Source of the DNA: an uncultured Flavobacteriaceae bacterium
Lineage (GTDB): Bacteria; Bacteroidota; Bacteroidia; Flavobacteriales; Flavobacteriaceae
DNA length: 64,000 bases
Assembly (NCBI GenBank): GCA_947494565.1
Contig: CANLVG010000006.1
Location: 1 to 64,000, forward strand
Direction: 5' to 3'
Positions 37,468 to 46,652 of this stretch are shown piece by piece (position 1 is the stretch's first letter; every line of letters starts with the position of its first letter). The notes beneath the pieces are model-generated. The model ran no database searches and was not told the origin of the DNA. It was given only the letters and a program-made list of their open reading frames with translations. Made by a program: the position numbers and the translations under genes.

Positions 37468-38118
37468 CTATACTTCCAGTTTTTTCAATTGGGAGTAGTT
37501 TCTCTTCAGCTTTTTCAAGAGCAAGCCATAGAGTAGAAAATAAATCCCGCCCAATACTATGGTAAAAGCTATTCCACCGATAATCATGGCAAGTATAGCG
37601 GCGGTCTTGATTTTTTCCAGCGAGACCTCCGAAGTGCGTTCCGAAACACCTTCAATGGACAGTAAAAAGGCATCATTGAAATAAATGAAAAAAGCAAAGA
37701 TCACGAACATGATAAAACATACGGATAACGAAAAAATCACGTAATGCTTTACGGTTCTACGGGTCTTTATGATCTTCCGCATCAGGCTTTTGGCATTATC
37801 GAGCACCGATATCTCTTTGTACCTTCGATAAAATTGGTAGATAAAATAAGCAACACCAATATAATAGACCGCGGATACGCCGAAAAAATAAGGACTTACA
37901 CCTGCTTGTTTATAAATCTCCATACCTTCTTTCATAGACGGAATCAAGTACAGCAATTGTGGAAGTAAAATTTCTAAAATACTGATAATCAATATCCATT
38001 TTACTATAGAAGAAGATTTCTTCCATAACATGGTATGAATGTCGTTGAAAGACAGTTTCGGAAGATGTTCTTCTTTTTTCTGCCAATCTTTCTTTAAAAG
38101 GTCCAGTTCGTCCGTCAT
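37468..38118 (-). CDS. Membrane protein paired with ECF sigma factor
   Basis: A 216-residue protein with a cytoplasmic N-terminus (about 38 residues, LLKKDWQKKEEHLPKLSF) and four membrane helices (about residues 40-60, 75-95, 125-150 and 175-200). It starts 4 bases after the sigma-factor stop, the position where anti-sigma factors usually lie, but lacks a recognisable zinc anti-sigma motif. A regulatory role is therefore only inferred. Confidence 0.7.
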   Translation of the reverse strand: MTDELDLLKKDWQKKEEHLPKLSFNDIHTMLWKKSSSIVKWILIISILEILLPQLLYLIPSMKEGMEIYKQAGVSPYFFGVSAVYYIGVAYFIYQFYRRYKEISVLDNAKSLMRKIIKTRRTVKHYVIFSLSVCFIMFVIFAFFIYFNDAFLLSIEGVSERTSEVSLEKIKTAAILAMIIGGIAFTIVLGGIYFLLYGLLLKKLKRNYSQLKKLEV

Positions 38119-38122
38119 AACC

Positions 38123-38617
38123 CTAAGGATTCAATATGGTTCTTAATTTTGTCTTGATACGATTCATCTTTACCCTGGCGTTCACCTCTGTGATACCCAA
38201 GGTCTCGGATATTTCGCTATAGTCTTTATCTTCTAAATACAGAAAAACCAGGGCTTTATCAATATCGCCCAGTTGTTTGACCGCTTTGTACATCAATTTC
38301 AATTGTTGTTCTTCCGTCTCATCGTATTCGTCGGCCTTGATCTTAAAAATTACAGATTCATAATCTTGGGTCTGTATCCGTCTTTTCGATTTTCTATAGA
38401 GTGTAATTGCGGTGTTCAATGCCACGCGGTACATCCATGTACTGAACTTTGAATCACCCCTGAACTTCGGATAGGCCTTCCACAATTGAATTGTTATCTC
38501 TTGAAACAGATCATTGTGCGAGTCCCTATCATTCGTGTACAGGGTACAGACCTTATGAACAATATTTTGATTGCTCTCTAGTTCCGTCACAAATTGGTGT
38601 TCCAGTTCTTTATTCAC
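38123..38617 (-). CDS. ECF-type RNA polymerase sigma factor
   Basis: A 164-residue protein with region 2 (about residues 20-85: DLFQEITIQLWKAYPKF, FSTWMYRVALNTAI) and region 4 (about 110-160: DKALVFLYLEDKDYSEISETLGI, VNARVKMNRIKTKLR). The start codon is GTG, directly preceded by a stop codon in the same frame, so no longer form is possible. It leads a two-gene unit with the membrane protein. Confidence 0.93.
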   Translation of the reverse strand: MNKELEHQFVTELESNQNIVHKVCTLYTNDRDSHNDLFQEITIQLWKAYPKFRGDSKFSTWMYRVALNTAITLYRKSKRRIQTQDYESVIFKIKADEYDETEEQQLKLMYKAVKQLGDIDKALVFLYLEDKDYSEISETLGITEVNARVKMNRIKTKLRTILNP

Positions 38618-38672
38618 TTATGATTGGTGGTAGTTGTTACCCATTAGTTGATGGCTTCGCCGTTTTGTTACA

Positions 38673-38700
38673 GAAAATGGCCGATAATTCGACCATTTTC
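38673..38700 (-). terminator. Long hairpin after the M20D amidohydrolase gene
   Basis: A 12-bp stem (GAAAATGGCCGA, 38673-38684, with 38689-38700, one G-T pair) with a four-base loop lies 23 bases beyond the M20D stop on the minus strand. The T residues are partly in the stem; probable terminator that also insulates the sigma gene. Confidence 0.6.
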
Positions 38701-38722
38701 CGTTTCAGTTCGTAAACCGAAA

Positions 38723-40150
38723 TCAGTTTCTGTAGTCTAAGGCGGGCGCGCGATCACCAAGTAGGGGAACGTATTTGAAATCGGCCCCTCTCTTTTCAAT
38801 GAATTCGGCCTTTGCCTTGGCGACTAAATCTTTATTCTTAAAAAGATCAATGGCCGTCAGGGTGAGGGTTTTCGCTGCGACCATCATCCCCTTTTTTCCT
38901 ATGGAGGTTCCGCCGGCGGCCACGGCTTGCCAGCTATGGGCAGGCGTACCAGGTACCCAAGTAGCTGCTCCCATTCCGACCGTCGGTACAGTAAAACTTA
39001 CATCACCTACATCCGTAGAACCAAAAGCACGGGCTTCGGTCTTATAGGGTTGCACGTTTTTTGCGGTAGGAAGATCGGCCTCTTTTTGTCCCAAACTGAC
39101 CGCGATTTTATCTGCAAATGCTTTTTCTTCGGCAGAGTAGGTAAGACCACCTACTTTGGAGAGATTGTCATGCATGATTTTTTGAAGTGTGAGGTTGGGA
39201 AGTAGTTCGTGGGTGCCCCCTATCATTTCATAATCCATTGTGGTGCCGGTTCCGAGCGCTGCTCCTTCGGCTGCTTTGACGATACGATCAAAAATGTCAA
39301 TGACCACATCACGGGTATTATGACGGGCGTAGTAGTACACTTCGGCAAAATTAGGTACCACATTCGGGGCTTTCCCCCCATCCGTAATCACATAGTGTAT
39401 TCTAGCTTCCTGGATGACATGTTCACGCATCATGTTGACCATGGCGTTCATCGCCTCAACACCATCTAAAGCAGATCGACCCATTTGCGGTGCTGCGGCA
39501 GCATGTGAGGAAACACCGTAAAAACGAAACTTGGCGGATTTATTTGCTAATGCGGCACCGGCACTGGCAGCATTTTGCGAACTCGGATGCCAATGCAATG
39601 CGATATCCACATCGTTAAAAAGTCCCTCACGTACCATATACACCTTTCCTGATCCACCTTCTTCTGCTGGAGTACCATAAAAACGAATGGTGCCTGAGGT
39701 TTTAGATGCTATCATCCAATCTTTGGTAGCAATTGCCGCTGCTGTCGACGCAGTTCCAAAAAGATGGTGCCCACAGGCATGTCCCGCTGCTTTTCCGGCC
39801 GATTTTTTTTCAGGTACTGCCTCCTGTGACAGTCCGGGTAGTGCATCGTATTCCCCCATTATGGCTATTACGGGTGCACCGCTACCATATTCGGCAATAA
39901 ATGCCGTCGGAATTCCCGCAACCCCTTTTTTGATGGTGAAGCCTTCTGCACTCAAAGTTTCTTGTAATAGCGCGGAACTCTTTTCTTCTTGATAGCCCAT
40001 TTCGGCTAATTCCCAAATATTTTGGGCAATGCCACCGTAAACTTCGGACTTACTGTCTAATCTCTTGAGGACATCCTCCGTCTTTTTCTGGGCGTTGCCG
40101 ACAAAAACGAAAAGAAGTATACTTGTAATGCTGAGTATTGATTTTTTCAT
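38723..40150 (-). CDS. M20D family amidohydrolase (AbgB-like), secreted
   Basis: A 475-residue metallohydrolase with a signal peptide (FVFVGNAQ). Metal-site motifs are GEYDALPG, GKAAGHACGHHLFG and TPAEEGGSGK, with a late GTPAHSWQAVA His. It is closest to AbgB-type aminobenzoyl-glutamate or N-acyl-amino-acid amidohydrolases, but exported. It follows the Ntn hydrolase gene by 21 bases on the same strand, so the two are likely co-expressed. Confidence 0.88.
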   Translation of the reverse strand: MKKSILSITSILLFVFVGNAQKKTEDVLKRLDSKSEVYGGIAQNIWELAEMGYQEEKSSALLQETLSAEGFTIKKGVAGIPTAFIAEYGSGAPVIAIMGEYDALPGLSQEAVPEKKSAGKAAGHACGHHLFGTASTAAAIATKDWMIASKTSGTIRFYGTPAEEGGSGKVYMVREGLFNDVDIALHWHPSSQNAASAGAALANKSAKFRFYGVSSHAAAAPQMGRSALDGVEAMNAMVNMMREHVIQEARIHYVITDGGKAPNVVPNFAEVYYYARHNTRDVVIDIFDRIVKAAEGAALGTGTTMDYEMIGGTHELLPNLTLQKIMHDNLSKVGGLTYSAEEKAFADKIAVSLGQKEADLPTAKNVQPYKTEARAFGSTDVGDVSFTVPTVGMGAATWVPGTPAHSWQAVAAGGTSIGKKGMMVAAKTLTLTAIDLFKNKDLVAKAKAEFIEKRGADFKYVPLLGDRAPALDYRN

Positions 40151-40171
40151 GTACGATACGTTAAATGAGTT

Positions 40172-40987
40172 TTAGTTGAGTTGTATTCTTTGTTGATGTG
40201 TGCTTTCGAATTCTTGGTCAAGATCAAGTTTTTTGATCTTTTCGTTATCAAGCTTATACACCAAGACGAATTCCATATCCGTGATATTGATAAAAGTGGA
40301 GTAGAGCGTACCCCCGGTTTTCCCTTTCTTATCTGTTCTCGGTGTTTGTACGGCGCCCTCTAAGGTCTTGGCTACACTTAAAAAGTCGATGGGTCTGTCA
40401 CTGGATTCCATACGGGTTATGGCCGATTCAATGGCACTGTATCTTCGACAAGGATAATTTCCGGCTTCGGGGTTCGATACCAGATAATTGGTCATAATCA
40501 ACCGATTCTTCTCGATCGGAATGACTTTTTTAATCCCATCTATCCATTCCACGATAACGGCGTGTCCAGAAGCATCACCAAGCATCATGTGGGCATCTGA
40601 TAACCCGATCCTTTGCTTTTCCAGAAACTCAAGGGCTTCCTCAACCGACTTGCATTCAGCTAGAATGTCACTTCCTAGGTTGCCTTTATACTTCTTGGCT
40701 CCCTTGATTTTTTGTTGATCTGGAGTAACCGCCCCATCAAAAAAAAGGCCGGCTTGATTGACGCCCCCTTGGGCAAAATCATCCCAACCATACCAAAGAT
40801 GCGCCCATTTGCTTCCTGATTTTGGTTCTATTTGAAGGTAAGCTTCAACGTTGTACCAGTAGTCTTCGTTATTGGCAACATAGATTTTTCCGGTTTCCGA
40901 ATCAACATAGTACAATACCGAACATGCGTGACTTAAATAGGTGAAAAAAAAGAATGCCAAGAATGCGTAGGGATAAATTTTTTTCAA
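40172..40987 (-). CDS. Linear amide C-N hydrolase (choloylglycine/penicillin acylase-like Ntn family)
   Basis: A 271-residue protein in which signal cleavage at SHA would expose C22 as the N-terminal nucleophile, as in Ntn amidases. Supporting residues are in VANNEDYWY and GGVNQAGLFFDG (near residue 75) and YLVSNPEAGNYPCRRY. Relatives cleave bile salts, penicillin V or acyl-homoserine lactones; substrate is not predictable here. The start codon is TTG, with an in-frame stop six codons before it and no ATG between. It probably forms an operon with the M20D amidohydrolase. Confidence 0.75.
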   Translation of the reverse strand: MKKIYPYAFLAFFFFTYLSHACSVLYYVDSETGKIYVANNEDYWYNVEAYLQIEPKSGSKWAHLWYGWDDFAQGGVNQAGLFFDGAVTPDQQKIKGAKKYKGNLGSDILAECKSVEEALEFLEKQRIGLSDAHMMLGDASGHAVIVEWIDGIKKVIPIEKNRLIMTNYLVSNPEAGNYPCRRYSAIESAITRMESSDRPIDFLSVAKTLEGAVQTPRTDKKGKTGGTLYSTFINITDMEFVLVYKLDNEKIKKLDLDQEFESTHQQRIQLN

Positions 40988-41052
40988 AAGTGTCTTCTGG
41001 TTTTAAATTGTCTTTAAATATAGTGAATCGGCCGATATCCGACTTACTATGG

Positions 41053-42759
41053 CTAAAACAATTTGTAGACCATGGCTTGATATGGGCGTACTTCGAATGT
41101 ACCGTTATCCACCCTTGTATTGGCATCGTCATTTGAAATCAGTAGCTTGGCCGGTGTGCCGCTCATCTCATCGAAATGCACGGTAGCTCGGTCTTCCGAA
41201 AAACTAAGTAAAATCAAATAACACTCTTTTTCCAAGCTGCGGGTATAGGCATATACCTGCTCATTTTCAGGGAGCAAAAGTTGGTATTCGCCATAGATCA
41301 GGGTCAGATGGCTTTTTCGCAACTGCACCATTTTACGGAAATAATTTAGTACGGAATGCGTATCGGCTTCTTGCGCTGCCACATTGATTCCTTCTCTGCA
41401 GTTGCCATTGACGCTGATCCAAGGGTTTTCAACCGAAAACCCGGCATTTTCAGAGCTATCCCATTGCATCGGGGTTCGTGCATTATCACGGCTTGCATCT
41501 TTTTCGTTTTCAATGAAGGCCTCTAAATCGCCACCTTGCTGTCTTATGGTTTCCGCCCGGTTAATGGTATTGATATCACGATAGTCGGAGAGCGTTTCAA
41601 ATTTGATGTTGGTCATGCCGATTTCTTCGCCATAATAAAAGTATGGTGTGCCTCTCATGGTCAGTAGAAAGGTTTGTAACATGGTCGCCGAATTGTACCA
41701 ATGTGTTTTTGAATCGTTGCCCCAACGACTGACACTTCTTGGGAAATCATGATTGTTGAGGTACATGCTTCCCCAACCTTTGTTGGCGAAAACGCCGTCC
41801 CAATCACTGTGTATTTTTTTGAACTCGGTCAGTTTCCAAAGCTCCTTTTGCATCATGAACGTTTCTCCGGTCTCTCGATCCAATGACATTAAATCGAAAT
41901 GAAAAAACATATTGAGCTCGTTTCGATCTTCATTTACGAACTGTAACGCCTCGTCAATATGTACTCCAGGAGCCTCGCCTACGGTCATCACATCATACTG
42001 ACTTAACACCTTTTGATTCATTTCAAGCAGATAGTCGTGCAATTTTGGGCCATTGGCATAAAAAGGGATAAACTCCCCATTGTATTTTTCAGGTAGCTTC
42101 GGAAAATCAGTGTCTTTTGAAATAAAGGAAATGACATCCATGCGAAAACCATCTACGCCCTTGTCAAACCAAAAACGCATCAAATCGTATATCTCTTCGC
42201 GTAGTTTTGGGTTTTCCCATTTCAGGTCCGGCTGTTTGACGGAAAAGCAATGGAGGTAATAGGCATCGGTCTGTTGATCATATTTCCATGCGTTACTTTC
42301 GACATCGAAGAAGCTCCATCTTTTTGGGGGAATTCCTTTTTCCGCTGGCCACCAATGATAGTAATCGCGGTACGGATTCGCTCTCGATTTTCGAGATTCT
42401 TGAAACCAACGGTGTTCATCGCTGCTGTGGTTGACTACGAGATCCATGACCAATCGCAATCCTCTTTCTTTCATACCCGCCAATAGCTCATCAAAATCGG
42501 CCATTGTACCAAACTCTTTCATGATACTGCGATAATCGCTGATATCATAACCATTGTCATCGTTTGGGGATTCGTAAACAGGGTTCAGCCAGATGATATC
42601 CACACCTAGGCTTTTAATGTAGTCCAGACGTTTGATGATACCACGAAGATCACCGATTCCGTTACCGCTAGTATCCTGAAAACTTCTAGGATATATTTGG
42701 TAAACGATACCTTCTTTCCACCATTGACGGTTCAATTCCAAGTGTTTTTCTTTTTGCAT
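41053..42759 (-). CDS. GH13 alpha-glucosidase / oligo-1,6-glucosidase
   Basis: A 568-residue cytoplasmic enzyme without a signal peptide. GH13 regions are visible: DLVVNHSSDEH (region I), GFRMDVISF (nucleophile Asp near residue 206), TVGEAPG (acid/base Glu near 261) and NNHDFPR (transition-state Asp near 338). The region-II sequence GFRMDVIS, with Val after the nucleophile, is typical of alpha-1,6-acting oligo-glucosidases, trehalose-6-phosphate hydrolases and relatives. No transporter is linked; glgB and a GH31 enzyme lie about 10 kb away. Confidence 0.93.
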   Translation of the reverse strand: MQKEKHLELNRQWWKEGIVYQIYPRSFQDTSGNGIGDLRGIIKRLDYIKSLGVDIIWLNPVYESPNDDNGYDISDYRSIMKEFGTMADFDELLAGMKERGLRLVMDLVVNHSSDEHRWFQESRKSRANPYRDYYHWWPAEKGIPPKRWSFFDVESNAWKYDQQTDAYYLHCFSVKQPDLKWENPKLREEIYDLMRFWFDKGVDGFRMDVISFISKDTDFPKLPEKYNGEFIPFYANGPKLHDYLLEMNQKVLSQYDVMTVGEAPGVHIDEALQFVNEDRNELNMFFHFDLMSLDRETGETFMMQKELWKLTEFKKIHSDWDGVFANKGWGSMYLNNHDFPRSVSRWGNDSKTHWYNSATMLQTFLLTMRGTPYFYYGEEIGMTNIKFETLSDYRDINTINRAETIRQQGGDLEAFIENEKDASRDNARTPMQWDSSENAGFSVENPWISVNGNCREGINVAAQEADTHSVLNYFRKMVQLRKSHLTLIYGEYQLLLPENEQVYAYTRSLEKECYLILLSFSEDRATVHFDEMSGTPAKLLISNDDANTRVDNGTFEVRPYQAMVYKLF

Positions 42760-42816
42760 TAGTAGATAAATATAGGATATGATTATGATAAAATCCTAAG
42801 GAAAATACCCTAAAAA

Positions 42817-42850
42817 CCAACTACAACGATTGCGTTTATTAGGTAGTTGG
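42817..42850. repeat. Inverted repeat between the divergent GH13 and barrel genes
   Basis: CCAACTAC (42817-42824) is matched by GTAGTTGG (42843-42850) with an 18-base spacer. It lies 57 bases upstream of the GH13 start codon; operator or unstructured leader element. Confidence 0.4.
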
Positions 42851-42915
42851 GGAATTCCTAAAAAACACCTTTAAGATGTAGATCCTACGAAGGAAATACC
42901 AACTGGGTTTGACCT

Positions 42916-42923
42916 TATTTTTG
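42916..42923 (+). promoter_or_regulatory. -7 element upstream of the barrel-like gene
   Basis: TATTTTTG matches TAnnTTTG, 79 bases before the ATG at 43003. No matching -33 TTG at standard spacing. Confidence 0.35.
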
Positions 42924-43002
42924 TTAAAAAAGTGGTAAGGTTCATTGTGTGAAGTTGATCATGTTATTATTTGCGTTAAGTTTAGGAAAAAAGTGAGGGT
43001 TT

Positions 43003-43509
43003 ATGAGAAATTTACGTTTTACTTTTTTTACCTTTTTTACGATGTCTTTGCTGATGTCACAGTCTGTTGATGAGCTGCCTTCCGAAAGTTCTTTAGGGAT
43101 ATCAAGGTGGTCTTATGACGGTTTTTCCTATGCCGATTTTGGTACTCAAGAACAACATTCCTACTTTTCCGTAATGTATCGGTTAAGTCCTAAATTACAG
43201 GCGGAATTACAGGGGTTTTATGATACCTATAGAACTGCTGATATTTTCGACATTTCCCTTAGGCTCAAATGGTACCCATCTGAAAAAATGTACCTTTTTT
43301 CTGGAGTAGGACTCCAAATAGAACAGAAAAAGGTCTTGGGAGAGTCTCCCGTTCTATCCATGCCTATGAGAGTGTTGAACGGAGTGGGCTATGAACTGAA
43401 TGATGCTATGCAACTTGAAGCGGTTCACGATTTGAACTTCAATGCTAATTCTTCGGGTAGCAATGGCATTCCAAGTCTTCTGAAAGTGAAGGGAAAGTAT
43501 CGTTTTTGA
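43003..43509 (+). CDS. Small outer-membrane beta-barrel-like protein
   Basis: A 168-residue protein with a signal peptide (TFFTMSLLMSQS) and alternating polar/hydrophobic strands ending in KGKYRF, an aromatic C-terminus typical of outer-membrane barrels. Strand-like stretches include YADFGTQEQHSYFSVMYRL and SLRLKWYPSEKMYLFSGVGLQ-type sequence. I do not recognise a named family. It converges with xerD, 4 bases apart. Confidence 0.65.
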   Translation: MRNLRFTFFTFFTMSLLMSQSVDELPSESSLGISRWSYDGFSYADFGTQEQHSYFSVMYRLSPKLQAELQGFYDTYRTADIFDISLRLKWYPSEKMYLFSGVGLQIEQKKVLGESPVLSMPMRVLNGVGYELNDAMQLEAVHDLNFNANSSGSNGIPSLLKVKGKYRF

Positions 43510-43513
43510 ATTC

Positions 43514-44416
43514 TCAATCCGATGATCTTGGATGAAATTGATGGATCACATCGGCCAGGTAAGTTCGATCAACATGCATATACACCTCGGTTGTCGTAAT
43601 ACTTTCATGACCTAGCATTTGTTGAATAGCGCGTAAATCCGCCCCATTTTCCAGCAAGTGCGTGGCAAATGAATGTCTAAACGTATGTGGACTGATGGTT
43701 TTTCGGAGGCCTGTTTTTTCCGCAAGTTGTTTAACAATAGTAAAGATCATGGCCCGGGTGAGTTGTTTGCCCCTACGGTTTAAGAAAAGGATATCTTCCG
43801 AGCCTTTCTGTACCTTTTGATGAATCCGGATCTGTTTGCGGTAGATATCGATGTATTTCTTGGTGATATCGCTTATCGGTACAAAGCGCTGCTTATCTCC
43901 TTTACCTGTGACCTTAATGAAGTCTTCTTCAAAATAGAGGTCCGATATACGGAGGTGGATCAACTCGGATACACGAAGACCGCAACCATATAGGGTTTCT
44001 ATGATAGCCCTATTTCGTTCGCCTTCTGGCTTTGACAGGTCAATGACGCGCGTGAGCTCGTCAATCTCGTCTAGCGATAAGGTGTCGGGCAGTTTCCGAC
44101 CTATTTTTGGCGATTCGATAAGGTCCATGGGATTGTCAGGTCTGTAGTCTTCGAAAACCAGATAATTGAAAAAACTTTTAAGTCCTGATATGATACGGGC
44201 CTGAGATCTGGGATTGACCTCTTTTGCGATATCGTAGATGAATTGCTGAAGGGTATCTTTTTGGATTTGAATGGGGCTATCCGAAATCGTATTTCCATTC
44301 AGAAAGAGGACTAATTTCTCGATATCCAATAGGTAGTTCACGATGGAATTCTGTGCAAGTCCCCGTTCAATTTTAAGATAGCTCCTATAGTCTTCTTGAG
44401 CCTGTTTCCAGTTCAT
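43514..44416 (-). CDS. xerD: Site-specific tyrosine recombinase XerD
   Basis: A 300-residue recombinase with the N-terminal SAM-like core-binding domain (about 1-100) and C-terminal catalytic domain. All catalytic residues are in place: R148 (GCGLRVSEL), K172 (TGKGDK), H244 and R247 (PHTFRH), H270 (LGHESI) and nucleophile Y279 (TEVYMHV). Length is the family norm. The start at 44416 matches the usual XerD opening; an upstream in-frame start at 44470 would add 18 unrelated residues. It resolves chromosome dimers at dif with XerC. Confidence 0.95.
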   Translation of the reverse strand: MNWKQAQEDYRSYLKIERGLAQNSIVNYLLDIEKLVLFLNGNTISDSPIQIQKDTLQQFIYDIAKEVNPRSQARIISGLKSFFNYLVFEDYRPDNPMDLIESPKIGRKLPDTLSLDEIDELTRVIDLSKPEGERNRAIIETLYGCGLRVSELIHLRISDLYFEEDFIKVTGKGDKQRFVPISDITKKYIDIYRKQIRIHQKVQKGSEDILFLNRRGKQLTRAMIFTIVKQLAEKTGLRKTISPHTFRHSFATHLLENGADLRAIQQMLGHESITTTEVYMHVDRTYLADVIHQFHPRSSD

Positions 44417-44608
44417 ATACCAAAGATACCTTTTCTGGAAGCAAATCCGATCGCCATGATAGGATGTCAAAAAAACAAAAAAAGAAAAGGTCGCGACCTC
44501 AAAAAGACAGCAGTTTACAACGTATTTTGATGCAGTGACAACTAATAATTATCAAATACCGCTGTAGATGCTAAGTTTGTAAATGAAACCAACAAACCAA
44601 CCCTTATC

Positions 44609-45115
44609 ATGAGAATTTTTATAGTGTTAGTATTACTGGTCACAACTTCTTTGTCGCTGCAGGCGCAACGGGTGGACCGTACGAATTTCAGAGCAGGAAT
44701 CAACGGAGGTCTCGTTGTCGGTGATTTCTCGGAAGCATATAGTTTTACCTTGGGCGTAGACCTTTACCATCATTGGGGGGTGTCAAGGGAAATCGATTTA
44801 GGTATTGCTACCGGATTCTCCAATGCATTTGGAGAAACACAAGAAGCAGGAAGTATACAGGCCAAGTTTGATAATGTGCAATATGTTCCTTTGGCGGGTT
44901 CTGTGCGCATCTATCCAACTTCCGGATTTAAATTCGGAGCCGATGTGGGGTATGCCCTTGGCGTGAATAGTGGAAACGAAGGCGGATTTTACTATAGACC
45001 CTCTCTAGGTATTGATATGAACGGCGGCACCAAAGAATTTCATATTTCCTATTTTGCCGTGAATGGTGACGCCACCTTCTCTTCGGTTCTAGCCGGCTTT
45101 TTAATTCTGTTCTAG
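44609..45115 (+). CDS. Small outer-membrane beta-barrel protein (first of three)
   Basis: A 168-residue protein with a signal peptide (TTSLSLQAQ) and barrel-like strands: FRAGINGGLVVGDFSEAYSF, YVPLAGSVRIYPTSGFKFGADVGYALG, ending in AGFLILF. It resembles OmpW/PorT-type outer-membrane barrels. It ends with a strong terminator. Confidence 0.75.
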   Translation: MRIFIVLVLLVTTSLSLQAQRVDRTNFRAGINGGLVVGDFSEAYSFTLGVDLYHHWGVSREIDLGIATGFSNAFGETQEAGSIQAKFDNVQYVPLAGSVRIYPTSGFKFGADVGYALGVNSGNEGGFYYRPSLGIDMNGGTKEFHISYFAVNGDATFSSVLAGFLILF

Positions 45116-45140
45116 GCATAGTAAAACAAAAAATATGGCA

Positions 45141-45167
45141 AGGCGTGAAGAAATTCACGCCTTTTTT
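45141..45167 (+). terminator. Rho-independent terminator after the first barrel gene
   Basis: A perfect 9-bp stem (AGGCGTGAA with TTCACGCCT) closes a GAAA tetraloop and is followed by a run of T. Confidence 0.9.
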
Positions 45168-45279
45168 GTTTTTCAAAAGACCGCTGAAATGTTCAGCGGA
45201 CTTTAAAGGAGTCGATGTACTTCTTCAAAAAGCAAGACAAAGCAAGGGGAGGTCCCATTTTCGTTGAAATGCCGTGAGG

Positions 45280-45313
45280 TTTGGCATTTTGATGGCCAAT
45301 TTTTTTATATTTA
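45280..45313 (+). promoter_or_regulatory. Promoter-like pair upstream of the second barrel gene
   Basis: TTTG at 45280-45283 and TATATTTA at 45306-45313 (7 of 8 to TAnnTTTG) are 22 bases apart, near the usual spacing. The ATG at 45343 is 30 bases downstream. Confidence 0.45.
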
Positions 45314-45342
45314 TGATCTATAAACAACGAAACACAACTATT

Positions 45343-45939
45343 ATGAAAAAATCCCTCTACATGGCCTTATGTGCCATATGTATGTCCGCTACCCTTTTCG
45401 CCCAAGACGATATTAAGATCGGAGTGACCGGTGGACTGATCAACTCGAATACAAGCGTTAATTTATCCGTAATAGGTTTTGATTTGCTCGATCTCAATGC
45501 CATTAACAAGGTAGGATTTTATGTAGGCGCCATCGGTGATGTCGGTATTACCGAAAAATTTCATGCGCAGGCAGAGTTAACCTACGGCAGCGCTGGGGAT
45601 TTGGGCTTTATATTTTTACCCATTATGGCCAAGTATTACATTTTAGATGGACTGAATATTCAGGTAGGGCCTCAATTCAATATTTCTACGAATGTTGGGG
45701 AAATCAAAAGTGCCATACGTGATATTGAAGATGTTGTAGGGTCGAATGGCAACCTTGATGACGTCATCAGTAAAACCGGAGTCGATCTTGGTTTCGGAGC
45801 GGGTTACGATATTACGGACAACCTCTCTGCCCAAGCCCGTTTTGCTATTGAAATGACCAATCGCTATAACGGTCCGTTGAACAACTCGTTAAAAGTCAGG
45901 GCATCGACCTTTAATATTGGAATTGCTTATTTTTTCTAA
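45343..45939 (+). CDS. Outer-membrane beta-barrel (PorT-like) protein (second of three)
   Basis: A 198-residue protein with a signal peptide (SATLFAQDD). Barrel strands include IKIGVTGGLINSN, KFHAQAELTYGSAGDLG, FLPIMAKYYILDGLNIQVGPQ and C-terminal FNIGIAYFF. The pattern 'LP.MAKYY...VGPQF' is that of the PorT-family outer-membrane barrels of Bacteroidota. The start at 45343 puts the signal peptide first; 45274 is an in-frame alternative. Confidence 0.82.
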   Translation: MKKSLYMALCAICMSATLFAQDDIKIGVTGGLINSNTSVNLSVIGFDLLDLNAINKVGFYVGAIGDVGITEKFHAQAELTYGSAGDLGFIFLPIMAKYYILDGLNIQVGPQFNISTNVGEIKSAIRDIEDVVGSNGNLDDVISKTGVDLGFGAGYDITDNLSAQARFAIEMTNRYNGPLNNSLKVRASTFNIGIAYFF

Positions 45940-45986
45940 GAGATACGCCTCATATCTTTTCTTATTAACCTTAAATCATTTTTGCT

Positions 45987-46577
45987 ATGAAAAAAACAGT
46001 AGTATTTATCGTATGCGCGTTTATCGGTCTGAGCACCAGTAACGCACAAGTTATTCAGGGCACCAGTAACGTCGGAGGCGGCAGTAGTGCCGACACTGAA
46101 TTCAATATTGGGGTCAAGGCAGGTTTCGGAGCATCTACTTTTTTCGGCTCCGGATTCACCGGTATTTCTGCACGACCTAGTGTTTATGCCGGGGGTATTG
46201 CTGAGATACCTGCTTTTTTTGATGGTTTTTATTTGCAACCGGAACTGGTTTTTTCATTACAAGGGGCTGATGTTGGTTTGGACAATTTGAACCTGTACTA
46301 CCTGAACATCCCGCTAATGGGCAAGTACCATATTACAGAGGAGATCGCCGTTGAGCTTGGACCACAAATCGGCTTTTTGGTTGCCGACAGCTGGGACGAC
46401 CCAGTTACGGGCTCTGAAACGAACAAAATCAACCTCGGGATCAATATCGGTGGGGGCTATCGACTGAACGAGAATCTTTATTTTCAGTTGCGATTTAGTC
46501 CCGGTTTCACTAAGATTCTGGATGATATCAATCTTACCAATGGTGTATTTCAGGTAGGAGCGGCCTATTTCTTTTAG
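45987..46577 (+). CDS. Outer-membrane beta-barrel (PorT-like) protein (third of three)
   Basis: A 196-residue paralogue of the previous gene with a signal peptide (GLSTSNAQ). Shared features are FNIGVKAGFGAS, FYLQPELVFSLQGAD, LNIPLMGKYHITEEIAVELGPQ and a C-terminal FQVGAAYFF. It follows the second barrel gene by 47 bases with no terminator between, so the pair is probably co-transcribed. Confidence 0.82.
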   Translation: MKKTVVFIVCAFIGLSTSNAQVIQGTSNVGGGSSADTEFNIGVKAGFGASTFFGSGFTGISARPSVYAGGIAEIPAFFDGFYLQPELVFSLQGADVGLDNLNLYYLNIPLMGKYHITEEIAVELGPQIGFLVADSWDDPVTGSETNKINLGINIGGGYRLNENLYFQLRFSPGFTKILDDINLTNGVFQVGAAYFF

Positions 46578-46652
46578 ATTGATATTGAGAAAATGATAGT
46601 AGTTACCAAGACCAACGTTTTCTTTTAAGGTGAAATAGCCTAATTTTAACCT

